A stretch of DNA of 64,000 nucleotides from an uncultured Ruminococcus sp. (lineage in GTDB: Bacteria; Bacillota; Clostridia; Oscillospirales; Ruminococcaceae), in assembly GCA_902786975.1 (NCBI GenBank), contig CADAES010000001.1:1-64000 (forward strand), given 5' to 3'. Below the pieces are notes generated by a model. It searched no databases. It worked only from the letters and a program-made list of their open reading frames with translations, and had not been told where the DNA came from. Each line of letters opens with the position of its first letter. Position 1 is the first letter of the stretch. The position numbers and the translations under genes are program-made. Shown one piece after another: positions 23,835 through 33,359 of the stretch.

Positions 23835-25886
23835 TTACTCTTCCTTTCTTGCGCCAAAGTCCGGCATGCTTGAAGGGTCAAAGCCCTCTGGCATATTTCC
23901 GCCGAAATCGGGGCGTGCCTTATCCGGACTTGTGCTGTCCTTTTCCGACTTTTTCTCGCTTGCGTTATCCGAAAGTACGCTTGTGTCCGTACCGCTGTAA
24001 TTGAAATACACGTTCACCGACTGTCCGCTGTAAAGCGAAGAACCCTCGTCGGCGGTTACGGTGACGTTGAATTTAACGTCCGCAAGGCTCTTTGCCTCGC
24101 CTGCGGCTATCGCCGTTATCCTGCCGCTTGTCACGCCCGTTTCGGAGGAATATATAACTGCGCTGTCGCCTATGTTTATCTGCGTGACGTCGTACTGATC
24201 AAGCTCGACTGTCGTTTTGAGACAGCTCGTGTCAACGTAGGTCACAACAGACGAGCTTATATTTACGTTCCTGCCCGCCTGACAGTTCAGCGTATCGACC
24301 GTTGCGTCCCTCTTTGCACGGATATATCCGTCTGCAAGGCTCTTGTCAAATATGCTGACGTTTTCGGCAGCCGTATCGTATGCGGACTGTGCCTTTTCAA
24401 GCTCGCTGTCGAGCGTTTTGCAGGTGAGGTCGTAATTGTATTTTGCGTTTGCCGAATCTGCGGTGTCGGTATCGAGCTTGTTCTTGAGCGTGAGCTTGTC
24501 GGTGTCGTAAGATGCTTTGAGTGATTCGTACTCGCTGCGAAGCTTGGTAAGACTGCTCTTTGCTTTTGAAAGCGATGTTTCCAGCTCGCTTATCTCTCTC
24601 TCAAGAGAGGATATGCCGCTTTGTGCTTCGCTAAGCTCGGAGGATACAGACGAGAGCTGCTCGTTCAGCGTCTTGTAGTCCTTTTGCGCACTGTCAAGAG
24701 TGGTCTTCATATTGTCAAGCTTCTGCTTTTGCGCCGTGTACTCCTTGAACGCCGTGTCGTAAAGGGCAGAGAGGTCGCTCGACTTTGTTTCGCCCGTCGG
24801 GACAGTGTTTTCCTTTTTGCCGTCACCCGACTGTCGGCTGTCCTTTTGAGTTTGCTGACCGTCATTTTGCGACTCTCGGCTGTCCTTTTGAGTCTGCTGA
24901 CTGTCATTTTGCGACTGCTGACCGTCCGTGTTCGACGGCGGGACAGGGAAGCTTTCGTTCACGGGCTGCTGCTTTTGTTCCGTCGGGTCAAACGACGGCT
25001 TCATATTCTTTCTGTCAGACTCGGAGCCTTTCTGCTCCTGCTGCGATGCCCCCGAAACGGTCTGTGCAAGCTCTATCCCCGAAACGTCCTTCCCAAGCGC
25101 CGCACCGAGATACCGCACAACGCTTGCAGCGGAATTGTAAGCCGTTACGGTGCTGTTGTAGCTGCTTGCCGCAGACTCATACTTGTTCTGCGCATCGTCG
25201 AGCTTTTTCTGGGTTTCGTCTTTTTTCTGTGAAAGACTGTCGGCAGCTTTCTGCTTTGTGCTCAGCTCCGACTTTTTCTTTGTTATCTCGCTCGGAGTGC
25301 TGCTGATAGTGCTGTTTGCCTCCTGATAATCCTGATATGCGCTTTTGAGCTTGCTGTCAAGTGAGCTGATGCCCGAGTCGTATTCCTGCTGTGCGGTCTT
25401 TCCCTGCAAAAGCTGCGACTGGTAAAGCGAATAAGCCTTTATCTTGTCCGCCTGACAGGAGGTCTGCTGTTTGATCAGGGCGTTTTTTGCGGTGCTCAGC
25501 TCGGCCTGGAGCGTGCTTTTTGCTTTGGCGACGCTGTCTGCGGTGAGCTGATAGAGCTGTGTCCCGCTTTTTACGGCATCTCCCGCACTGACAAGCACCT
25601 TTTCAACGGTGAGCCGAGCAGAGGTGTCCTTCAGTCCGAGCTCGTCGGTCAGCTGTGAAGCTTCGACTGTGCCGCCCGCACTGATGATACCGTCGTTACT
25701 TTTCTTATTCTGTTTTACCTCGGCTCTGCTCTCGGAGGAGCTGTCCGAGCTGTCGTTCTTAGCGTATGCGTTTGCGCTGAAAGCATATATCCCCGCACTG
25801 CCGCCTATAAGCACGGTAACTGCGCACACAGCGGCTATAAAGCGTCTGCGGCGGTTGTTCTCGCTGTCCTTTTTCAATGCTGTCAC
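23835..25886 (-). CDS. Large HlyD-type adaptor with coiled coils and Q/S/D repeats
   Basis: First gene of the operon. The best start I see is GTG 25886, but AGGA is only about 3 bases away, so the start is uncertain. The 683-residue product has an N-terminal membrane helix (FIAAVCAVTVLIGGSAGIYA), a lipoyl-like half (VEKVLVSAGDAVKSGTQLYQ), two long coiled-coil blocks, and between them a low-complexity insert with repeats of QSQNDxQQTQKDSR. The second half of the adaptor fold follows (YIRAKRDATVDTLNCQAGR) and the tail PDFGGNMPEGFDPSSMPDF. It is about 180 residues longer than its neighbour; two adaptors in one MacB-like operon is unusual. Confidence 0.83.
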   Translation of the reverse strand: MTALKKDSENNRRRRFIAAVCAVTVLIGGSAGIYAFSANAYAKNDSSDSSSESRAEVKQNKKSNDGIISAGGTVEASQLTDELGLKDTSARLTVEKVLVSAGDAVKSGTQLYQLTADSVAKAKSTLQAELSTAKNALIKQQTSCQADKIKAYSLYQSQLLQGKTAQQEYDSGISSLDSKLKSAYQDYQEANSTISSTPSEITKKKSELSTKQKAADSLSQKKDETQKKLDDAQNKYESAASSYNSTVTAYNSAASVVRYLGAALGKDVSGIELAQTVSGASQQEQKGSESDRKNMKPSFDPTEQKQQPVNESFPVPPSNTDGQQSQNDSQQTQKDSRESQNDGQQTQKDSRQSGDGKKENTVPTGETKSSDLSALYDTAFKEYTAQKQKLDNMKTTLDSAQKDYKTLNEQLSSVSSELSEAQSGISSLEREISELETSLSKAKSSLTKLRSEYESLKASYDTDKLTLKNKLDTDTADSANAKYNYDLTCKTLDSELEKAQSAYDTAAENVSIFDKSLADGYIRAKRDATVDTLNCQAGRNVNISSSVVTYVDTSCLKTTVELDQYDVTQINIGDSAVIYSSETGVTSGRITAIAAGEAKSLADVKFNVTVTADEGSSLYSGQSVNVYFNYSGTDTSVLSDNASEKKSEKDSTSPDKARPDFGGNMPEGFDPSSMPDFGARKEE

Positions 25887-26091
25887 TTTCCTTTCTGCTA
25901 TGCAATGATTTGTTCCCGATACTAATACTAATCCGCTTAACTTAAATATACTTAAAGCAAATGTGATGTCACAGTGAAACCCGATGGACTTTTCGGGATT
26001 TTATTTCATTTTCCATTGAAAAATGGTGTAAATCTGTTATAATACTTTTTAATAATGTATAGTCCGATCCCGGGCGGTCGTGTGTGATATG

Positions 26092-26126
26092 AAAAAGCGG
26101 CAGAGGAATTGCTCCTTTGCCGCTTT
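26092..26126 (-). terminator. Terminator of the pilus operon
   Basis: A 14-base stem (AAAGCGGCAAAGGA with TCCTCTGCCGCTTT, one mismatch) and a T-run on the minus strand, right after the large surface protein stop. Confidence 0.85.
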
Positions 26127-26131
26127 ATCTG

Positions 26132-29100
26132 TTATGAGAACTGTTCTTTTCTTCGCCTGTGGTAAATGAACAAGCCTATCGGTACAGCTGCTATGAATAT
26201 CATTACAGCTCCACGTTTAAACGGTGTCATCACGCCCGCAAGAATGTGTCCGTTGAGCGTGTTTGTGACGACAAGCGTAGTCGGGTCTTTGAACTGGAAC
26301 TTCTTGATGTTCCTTTTCTCGGCTTCGCCGTCACCGAGTTGGAAGGTGGTGGTGTATTCCGTTTCCTCCTCCATCACGGTCACCATTACGCCCGCAGGGA
26401 GCACGAACTCTGCCTTTTCGGCGTGCTTCAGCGTAAATTCGCCTCCGTTGTGGCTCAGATTATCCTGCTTTTCTCCGTTCTTTGCCCAGGTTATCTCGCT
26501 GCTGCTGTCAAGTCCGTTGACGGAAATGACAAAGCCGAAATCTCTGTTTTTGTTTCCCGCAGAGCCTTTGACCAGCTTTTCGACTGTGAGCGTGTTGAGC
26601 GCAGCGTTTTCCTTGATGTTTGTGACGCTCAGCGTGTAGATGTAGCTGTCCTCCGTTTCGATAAGCTCACCCTCGCACGAATCGCTTATCAGCGACGGAA
26701 CGCCAAGAGGTGAGATGTGGAACATAATATCGTGTTGGAGTCTTTTGTAATTGAATGGCGCCTGTTTTTCCGTCAGGAAGTAGACAGAGCCTTTTTCACC
26801 GGGGTTAATGACCCTTGAGCTGTTTCCTCCGCAGACATCGACAACTCCGTTCACGGTAACGAGGTCTTCAAAGCCCTCCATAGGATAGGGGTACTTTACA
26901 AAACCGCTTATCGCCGTGTTTGACTGCTTATACAGTTCAAAATGTGCAGAGCCGAGCAGAATACTCGGATCCTCACTGTCCATTTTCATTATCTTGAAAT
27001 TGAACTGCTTGTTGTAGATATCGACATACGCTGTGATGCCGTTGCTTCCGGGCTTGCCGTTAGCCCATTTCAGGTCGGCGGGATCTTTTTTGCCCCAATT
27101 CTCCATATCGTCGTAGAACAGCGATACGGTCTCGTTGGCGTTGACCTTGAACTTTACGTCCTTCTGAAGACCGACATAGCCCTTGGGTGCGCTTGTCTGC
27201 GTCAGCGTGTATGTGTGCGACATATCAAAGTCGTACAGCATTTTTACGATGCCCTTTGAATCTGAGGTGTATGTGCCAACTGTTTTTCCTGTCGTGTCAT
27301 CGACAAGCTTGAATTTTCCGCCCGCAAGAGGAACAGTGCTGTCCCACTTGAACAGCCTTATCGCAATACCGCTTTCACGGGTATTGGTTATGGTGTCTGT
27401 TCTTGTTGAGCCTTCGTTGTTTCCGACGCTGTAAGAAACGATATAATTGAATTCCTTTTGTGCATCTTCTCCCTCGGGTATCGCATTGGATTTTCGTGTT
27501 GCGAAGAGCCTCAGCGAGCCGTCGCTTTCAACAGGCGTTACTGTTCCGTAGTCTGTCACAGTTCCGTCGTAGGCGACATCGGGTGATGTATTGCTTATGG
27601 TGACCTCTTTAACGACGTAGTCGTTAAGATTTATCCTTTCCAAGCCGTTCTTCTTTGGCTTGAGCGAGGTCCAGAAATAGTATGCGGTCGTGCTTGGCGA
27701 CTTTATCTGCTTTACAGAGCCTTCGAGAAGCTCGCCGTCAACATAGACTGCGGTGTAAACAGGTGCGTGCCCGACAGTTATATCGAGGTCGCTCCACACC
27801 TTGCGCACGCTAAGTCCGTAGCCTTTTTTGTTTATGACCTCCATCTGCGGGTTTTCTTCCGCAATGACACGGCCTACGTTCAGCGGACTATCTTTGAAAT
27901 TGTGGTAAGAGGGGATATCCTCCTGTGTGTTGTCATCGTTTATCTTTGAGCCCATTACACGTTCGTAGCCCATAAGACCGTAGCCTGTTTTAACGTCCTC
28001 TGTGACTTTGAACACAGAGCCTACAGGGAGTCCGGGTACACATATGGTATATCCTGATGGAATCCCGGATATCGCACCGAAGCCCGATGACCTGAACACA
28101 ACGTCGCCGTAGTTCCAGCCCGAAACTGCGCCCTTGCTCAGATCGTCAAGCAGCTGATGATTGAACGTGAGGTCTGTTTCAGCAAATTTACCCGTTTCGT
28201 GGTCAAATCTGCAAACCTTTTTATTAGGCGACAGAACGCAGTATTTTGCCATATTTGCAGCTGTCATATTATCAGCACTTTCAGGCTCGATAGATGAGAG
28301 ATAGAGTCTGAAGCTGAATGTAGCGGGGTCGTTGGTTATCTCGTGGTCGTCTTCGTCGAGCAGCTTCTTGGTGATGTACAGGTCCTTTATGACGTTATCG
28401 TTCACCACGTTGTCAAAAGCAATGTTCGGCTTGTTTTCAGATGTGCCTATCTCTGAGGAGTAGCTTCTCAGGTCGCCCTTTATCTCTACTCTTTCTTCCG
28501 GTACTTCATTGCCGTTGATGAGTACTTTTTTGTAAATCGAGCTGTTTACGGCACATTCGACTATCCTGTAATTGATCGTGTTTTCGGGGAAGGATATCTC
28601 GGCTTTCTTGGTCGGGTTGATGAAATAAATGTTTTCATAAGCATCTTTATCCGAGACTCCGGGCGGTCGGTATTTTTTAACGTAAGTTACCGGCTGGTTG
28701 GAGTTCTGATAGGTGACACGGATATGCTCGTCATCGTTGGCAAGCAGGTGCTCCTCTCCGGGTTCACCATTAGGACCGTCGTTGAGCGAGTAGTAGATCT
28801 GGAAAGGATACTCGATAAACTCCTTGTCGATAGCATCCGAGCCCGTGCCGGTAACATTTTTTGATACAACTACGTGACCCGGTGTAACAGAAGCGATGTT
28901 GAAGTGCATATACAGATTTGATGCACCCGCACCCCTTTCCATATAGAACACACGCATCTTGTGCTTGGTGTAATCCTTGAAGATGTACTGTCCGCTTCCG
29001 TTGTCCTCGAATATTTTATCGAGCTCCTCCTCAACGTTTTGAACGCCTCTGTCGGTGAGGTTCTTTTTGAAGATCTCCTTGAGAGTCGTATTCGTACCGT

Positions 29101-31939
29101 TCACGGTGACTATTCCGGTACGGAAGTTTACCTTTCCTTCGAGTGCGGAGTGTATTCCGCCGAGGTCGATAACAAGCTCGCCGTCAACGTAAAGCCAGAA
29201 GTCGTCGTCGCCCTTGAATTCAAAGATGATATCGTGACCCCATGCGTCCAGACCGCTGACAGTCTGAACGAACTCGGCTTCCATTTCCAATCCGAAATAG
29301 TAATTCAGCTGATTTTTGTTGCCTGCGGAATAGAGCTTTTCGTACTTTCTCGGGTCACTCTCCGAAAGCTTACCTATATCATCTTTACCCGGACGTGCAT
29401 CGGAAGAGTATAGATTTAGTGGGTTTTTGTTTGAATAGACTTCCGAGGTTATGTTATTGAAGGGGAAGAACTGACCATGCTGGAGGGTCGTTTTATTCTC
29501 GTCGTTACTCGTTCCGAGCTCACGGTATACTGTGAAATTGCCGTCGTTGGTAGGCACAAGCGTCGCAAAGTTCTGCGTGCTGTCAAATTCAAAATATCCG
29601 CTTGAATTATATACGCTTTCAAGAAACAGGTGGTTTACTTCCTGTGCACCGTTGTACAGCCCGCTCAGGCTGCTGTTTGAATAAGCTGCAATCGGATAAC
29701 CGTTAGAGTCAAGATCTGTGCTGAGCAGACCATTAACGACCGTGGTAGCATCCCATTTTCTGTATCCCAAGTATTGATTCTGCTCTGTACCGCCACTGTC
29801 GCCAAGGGAAATATTACCGCTGAAGTTTTTGATCTTCATCTTGATACCGTGAACATCGTTGTCTACGGTAGGTACGGTGTGGAGATCGTCGCCGAGGTTG
29901 AGATCTTCAAGCCTTGCAAAGTAAAACGGGAAGGAAACCGACTCAGAGCACGGCTCGAGCGCTGAATTATCGCTTTTCGGGCGCAGACCGATATAGGAGT
30001 ATCTTGAATTGTCCCAGGCGATTATCTCGCTGTAAAATTCGCCGTTCTTTCTTCCGGGCAGGTTGATGCCTATCTTATCGTCCGAAAGCACCTGATTGCC
30101 GGTCATCTGCGGAGCGATATATTTTTCTGAATACGGGTTGAACAGCTCATAGTAATAGTTCGGCTGTTTTGTTACCTCGTCGAGGTACTCGGTAAACTCC
30201 CACTCCAGCGAGTTTGTTCCCTTGCCAAGCCAGAGTATCTTTCCGCCCGAAGCGTAGCAGGGGAAAAGCGAGCCGTCGTGGTCGACCGCATAAACGTCGT
30301 ATTTAAGGTCTTTTTCGTTCCATATCCTTATGTAAACGATGACTTTTTCTCCGTCCTTGACATCTGATATGCTGACCCTGTCTGCGGAGAAGGTGATAAG
30401 GTCAGTGTCCGACATGTCAGCCTGGTCGAGCAGGTAAAGCCAGGTACGTTCGTCGGTCTTGTCGGTCGTAACGCCGAAGCTGCCCGGCTCATCTTCTTTT
30501 CCGGAAGGAGAGTGAACGATGTAGTATCCGCCCGAGCTGAGCTGGACACGGTCGTTGCTGTCGCCAGTAACGGTGAATCTGCTTGCGCTGCTTCGGTTTG
30601 CGGTAACGCTCACTCCGCCCTCGCCGACACAAAGGTACTTGACAGACGAGCCTTTCCCGACAGATATAACATAGCTTCCGTCGGTCTCACGGGTGAAAGT
30701 CCACCTGTCTATCTCCCTGCTTTCATCGACATAGAGTATCCTGTTGTTCTCCTGAGCAGTATGCTGGGCAATAAGGATAAGTTTTATCAGCGAGTGGTTC
30801 TTTCCGCCCGACATAAGAGCTTCGCCCGATGTCGCACCGTCCGTGTAGTGGAAAATGCCGTAGGTCTTTCCGTTATACTGGTCGTTTTGAGGCGGGGTAT
30901 AGTTCCAGATGCTGAATCTGGCATTGGGATCATTGTCATTGTTAGAAGCTGCGATTCCATTTCCGTTGTTGCCGCCTTGCTGGTTCCAGCAATATCTGCT
31001 CGGTTTGTTGCCGCTGCCTGCGATAAGGAAGCCCGAGCCTGCAGGACTTGTTTCAACAGAGAATGTGGTAGCGTTTGCTGCATCTGTTTCAAAGCTCAGA
31101 CTGTTGTCGCTTTGCTTTACGTATTGCTTGACGCCTTTTGAGTTCTTGCACCATATCTTGGCTGCTATGGTGTGGCTGGTTTCATTGTAGGAAATGTCCT
31201 CAAAGAAGTATTCTGACGAATTTTTCACGATCTTCTCAGGTTTCAGGGCATTCCTGTCACTGTATGATGTCGGGTCTTTTAATATTCCTTTACGGGATCC
31301 CTTTACTATGTATTCCTCATTTTTTACGAAATGAAAATTGCTCCATGTCGCAATATACACGCCGTTGCCCTTGCTGATATGCGTATAAAGGTCGGCAACA
31401 GTGCTTATTTCGTCGAGCGTGCCCGCTGCCTCGTCTTCCTGCGTTACTATCTCATAAACGCTGAAGCCCGTTGCGTAGAAGCTGATTTTCCCGTTTTTCA
31501 CCGTGATATCCGTGACCTGCTCACGGCTGCCGTCGTCAAGGATATGCCACAGCTGTATATCTTTGGAGTCTTTTCCCGAGATAGACGGGTCGGTTATCTC
31601 TACCTTTATCGGGTGATCCTCTTCGGGCTGAAATTCTGTCTCGTCCTTGCTTATGGTTATATCGTATGCCGCAATTCCGCTGTGCTCGTCTGAAACGTCG
31701 ACTGCTTCGGCTTTTGCGCCCTGAGGCATCATACCGTCGAGTTTAACGGTCTGCCCCGAGCCTTTGCCGTTTGGGTGAAGCTCAAAGCTCTGATGCTGAA
31801 GCTGTGTGCTTTGCTGTTCACAGCTCACTCCCTGCTCCTGTGCGGCGGCGCTGAGGGGAAGGCAGCAGCATATTGACGATATGAGCACTGCAAATGCACA
31901 GGCGGCGTTTGCGATGCGCTTTTTCAGACTACCTTTCAT
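26132..31939 (-). CDS. Giant surface protein of the pilus locus (fibro-slime, pilin-linker and SpaA domains)
   Basis: The 1935-residue protein has a signal peptide (about 1-33), a fibro-slime/PA14-like domain around residue 915 (DDFWLYVDGELVIDLGGIH), several FctA/Spy0128-like linker domains (about 1015-1330 and later), two SpaA/Cna-B-like domains (about 1520-1720), and a C-terminal helix with RRRKEQ tail. No standard LPxTG precedes the helix; the nearest candidate is HILAG. Its start overlaps the minor pilin stop by 11 bases, with GGAGGACAAAAACA as binding site. Position and domains suggest the tip adhesin or ancillary pilin, as Cpa in streptococci. Confidence 0.85.
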   Translation of the reverse strand: MKGSLKKRIANAACAFAVLISSICCCLPLSAAAQEQGVSCEQQSTQLQHQSFELHPNGKGSGQTVKLDGMMPQGAKAEAVDVSDEHSGIAAYDITISKDETEFQPEEDHPIKVEITDPSISGKDSKDIQLWHILDDGSREQVTDITVKNGKISFYATGFSVYEIVTQEDEAAGTLDEISTVADLYTHISKGNGVYIATWSNFHFVKNEEYIVKGSRKGILKDPTSYSDRNALKPEKIVKNSSEYFFEDISYNETSHTIAAKIWCKNSKGVKQYVKQSDNSLSFETDAANATTFSVETSPAGSGFLIAGSGNKPSRYCWNQQGGNNGNGIAASNNDNDPNARFSIWNYTPPQNDQYNGKTYGIFHYTDGATSGEALMSGGKNHSLIKLILIAQHTAQENNRILYVDESREIDRWTFTRETDGSYVISVGKGSSVKYLCVGEGGVSVTANRSSASRFTVTGDSNDRVQLSSGGYYIVHSPSGKEDEPGSFGVTTDKTDERTWLYLLDQADMSDTDLITFSADRVSISDVKDGEKVIVYIRIWNEKDLKYDVYAVDHDGSLFPCYASGGKILWLGKGTNSLEWEFTEYLDEVTKQPNYYYELFNPYSEKYIAPQMTGNQVLSDDKIGINLPGRKNGEFYSEIIAWDNSRYSYIGLRPKSDNSALEPCSESVSFPFYFARLEDLNLGDDLHTVPTVDNDVHGIKMKIKNFSGNISLGDSGGTEQNQYLGYRKWDATTVVNGLLSTDLDSNGYPIAAYSNSSLSGLYNGAQEVNHLFLESVYNSSGYFEFDSTQNFATLVPTNDGNFTVYRELGTSNDENKTTLQHGQFFPFNNITSEVYSNKNPLNLYSSDARPGKDDIGKLSESDPRKYEKLYSAGNKNQLNYYFGLEMEAEFVQTVSGLDAWGHDIIFEFKGDDDFWLYVDGELVIDLGGIHSALEGKVNFRTGIVTVNGTNTTLKEIFKKNLTDRGVQNVEEELDKIFEDNGSGQYIFKDYTKHKMRVFYMERGAGASNLYMHFNIASVTPGHVVVSKNVTGTGSDAIDKEFIEYPFQIYYSLNDGPNGEPGEEHLLANDDEHIRVTYQNSNQPVTYVKKYRPPGVSDKDAYENIYFINPTKKAEISFPENTINYRIVECAVNSSIYKKVLINGNEVPEERVEIKGDLRSYSSEIGTSENKPNIAFDNVVNDNVIKDLYITKKLLDEDDHEITNDPATFSFRLYLSSIEPESADNMTAANMAKYCVLSPNKKVCRFDHETGKFAETDLTFNHQLLDDLSKGAVSGWNYGDVVFRSSGFGAISGIPSGYTICVPGLPVGSVFKVTEDVKTGYGLMGYERVMGSKINDDNTQEDIPSYHNFKDSPLNVGRVIAEENPQMEVINKKGYGLSVRKVWSDLDITVGHAPVYTAVYVDGELLEGSVKQIKSPSTTAYYFWTSLKPKKNGLERINLNDYVVKEVTISNTSPDVAYDGTVTDYGTVTPVESDGSLRLFATRKSNAIPEGEDAQKEFNYIVSYSVGNNEGSTRTDTITNTRESGIAIRLFKWDSTVPLAGGKFKLVDDTTGKTVGTYTSDSKGIVKMLYDFDMSHTYTLTQTSAPKGYVGLQKDVKFKVNANETVSLFYDDMENWGKKDPADLKWANGKPGSNGITAYVDIYNKQFNFKIMKMDSEDPSILLGSAHFELYKQSNTAISGFVKYPYPMEGFEDLVTVNGVVDVCGGNSSRVINPGEKGSVYFLTEKQAPFNYKRLQHDIMFHISPLGVPSLISDSCEGELIETEDSYIYTLSVTNIKENAALNTLTVEKLVKGSAGNKNRDFGFVISVNGLDSSSEITWAKNGEKQDNLSHNGGEFTLKHAEKAEFVLPAGVMVTVMEEETEYTTTFQLGDGEAEKRNIKKFQFKDPTTLVVTNTLNGHILAGVMTPFKRGAVMIFIAAVPIGLFIYHRRRKEQFS

Positions 31940-32639
31940 TGTTTTTGTCCTCCTCGCTGTTGTCCCGCTTTAAAAGGAGTGTAAGTAATATGATAACAAC
32001 CGCTGCGAGCATCGTTAGCCCGACTGCGTGCGATGCGGCGGCGTTTATAAAGCCCGTGATCGGGTTTACGCCTCCGTCCGAGTCGTCAGAACTGCTTGCA
32101 GATGTTGTAGCTTTCTTGGTTGTTTGTTTCTTAGTTGTTTCCGTCTTGGCTGTTGTTTGTTTTGTGATCTTGCTTGTTGAATTTGGGTCGCCGATATTTT
32201 TAAAATGGACGTCGGGCGACTTCAGATCTGTCCCGGAACGCTTTGCGGAGACTGAGTATTTCAGTCCGTCAGCGCCGTCGTTTTCAACAAACACCGTTAT
32301 CTCATAGACCTTGTCGTCATATGTGATGTTCGGGTCATTTCCCGGTATTTCGGAGACCTTGTAGATATAAGTCCCCGGTTCGCTGATGCTGATAGTGAAG
32401 TTTCCCTTGCCGTTTGCGGGTATATCGAGATCATTTGCACTCGGCGCAGGAGAATCGTTTTGTGGTTCAATGCTTATCTTATAGCTTCCGCAAGTCCCTC
32501 CCGAAGTATCAAGACAGCTTACGGGTATTTTCACAGTTGCAGTTTTGTATGCGCTTGCGCTGACTGTGCTTATTGAAAAAACGAAAAGAGAGAGCAGACA
32601 TACTGTCATAGCAAAAGCTGCTTTAACAAATTTTTTCAT
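31929..32639 (-). CDS. FctB-like minor pilin / wall anchor subunit
   Basis: Start at ATG 32639 after GGAGGGCAGGCAT. The 236-residue product has a signal peptide (ends near VSASAYK), one Spy0128/FctA-type isopeptide linker domain (GKGNFTISISEPGTYIYKVSE, about residues 75-150), a Thr/Lys-rich linker and a sorting signal made of NPITGF, a membrane helix and a charged tail. In streptococcal FCT loci the small one-domain pilin with a stalk-like tail anchors the pilus base. NPITG instead of LPxTG fits recognition by a class B sortase. Confidence 0.82.
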   Translation of the reverse strand: MKKFVKAAFAMTVCLLSLFVFSISTVSASAYKTATVKIPVSCLDTSGGTCGSYKISIEPQNDSPAPSANDLDIPANGKGNFTISISEPGTYIYKVSEIPGNDPNITYDDKVYEITVFVENDGADGLKYSVSAKRSGTDLKSPDVHFKNIGDPNSTSKITKQTTAKTETTKKQTTKKATTSASSSDDSDGGVNPITGFINAAASHAVGLTMLAAVVIILLTLLLKRDNSEEDKNNER

Positions 32640-32655
32640 ATGCCTGCCCTCCTTT

Positions 32656-33354
32656 CTATTCAACAATATAGCAAAAAACAACGGTTTTTGTCAGTGTGTT
32701 TGCGTCCGAACAGGTAGCCAGAGCAACGATGCGTTTGTCCTTATCGGCTATCTGCACATCGGCGCTGTTCCTGATGAACGCAGCTATTCTTGCACTGTCC
32801 ATGTCAAACACGGTCTTTTCTGTGCTGCTCACCTTCATTGAGGCGAACACCTCCAGCTTATAGACCTTGTCGGCATTTCTGCCTGTCATAAGTGTACCTG
32901 TTCTGTGGCTTTTCATATACGGCTCGCTCAGAAAGTCGTCCAGCGAGCCGAACATTTTTCCGTAATCCATATGATGCCCGTAGATGACAGAGAAGCGGTC
33001 CGAGAAATCGGGACTGCACCTGCTGTCCAGGAAAATGCTGCCGGAGAGCGAGTAATTTCCGAACGGGTCGGTATTAAGGAAATAGGAATTATCCTTTCCC
33101 TGCATAACAGGGTAGTCTATGTTTGTGTCGTCGATAGTTATCCAGCCGACCTGTTCCTGCGTTATCGGTGAATCCGCAGAAGCGGCGGGGTCGTCCGGGT
33201 CGGGCTTATACCTGAGTATGCTCTTGTCAAGCGTGTGGTCAAAGGTATAGTAGCCGTCATAAGCCTGCCACAAGCCTATGAGAAGAACAACTACAAACAC
33301 GGCGAATATGAACCAGCTGTACAGCTCGTTCATTTTTTTCCAGAATCTAAGCAA
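32656..33354 (-). CDS. Class B sortase of the pilus locus, catalytic Arg not conserved
   Basis: The 232-residue protein has an N-terminal membrane helix (WFIFAVFVVVLLIGLWQAY) and a sortase domain with the catalytic His in YGHHMDYGKMF (about H127) and the Cys in VALATCSDANTL (about C215). In SrtB enzymes the catalytic Arg follows the Cys by about ten residues; here the stretch reads LTKTVVF with no Arg. The N-terminal anchor and FGSLDDFL segment fit class B. It lies between the two pilin genes, the same place as the class B pilus sortase of streptococcal FCT-3 type loci, so it should polymerise the major pilin. Confidence 0.87.
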   Translation of the reverse strand: MLRFWKKMNELYSWFIFAVFVVVLLIGLWQAYDGYYTFDHTLDKSILRYKPDPDDPAASADSPITQEQVGWITIDDTNIDYPVMQGKDNSYFLNTDPFGNYSLSGSIFLDSRCSPDFSDRFSVIYGHHMDYGKMFGSLDDFLSEPYMKSHRTGTLMTGRNADKVYKLEVFASMKVSSTEKTVFDMDSARIAAFIRNSADVQIADKDKRIVALATCSDANTLTKTVVFCYIVE

Positions 33355-33359
33355 TTCTT

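Noticed and set aside
24830..24930. Short repeats that could suggest a CRISPR array
   Set aside because: They are in-frame Gln/Ser/Asp codon repeats of the large adaptor, without unique spacers.
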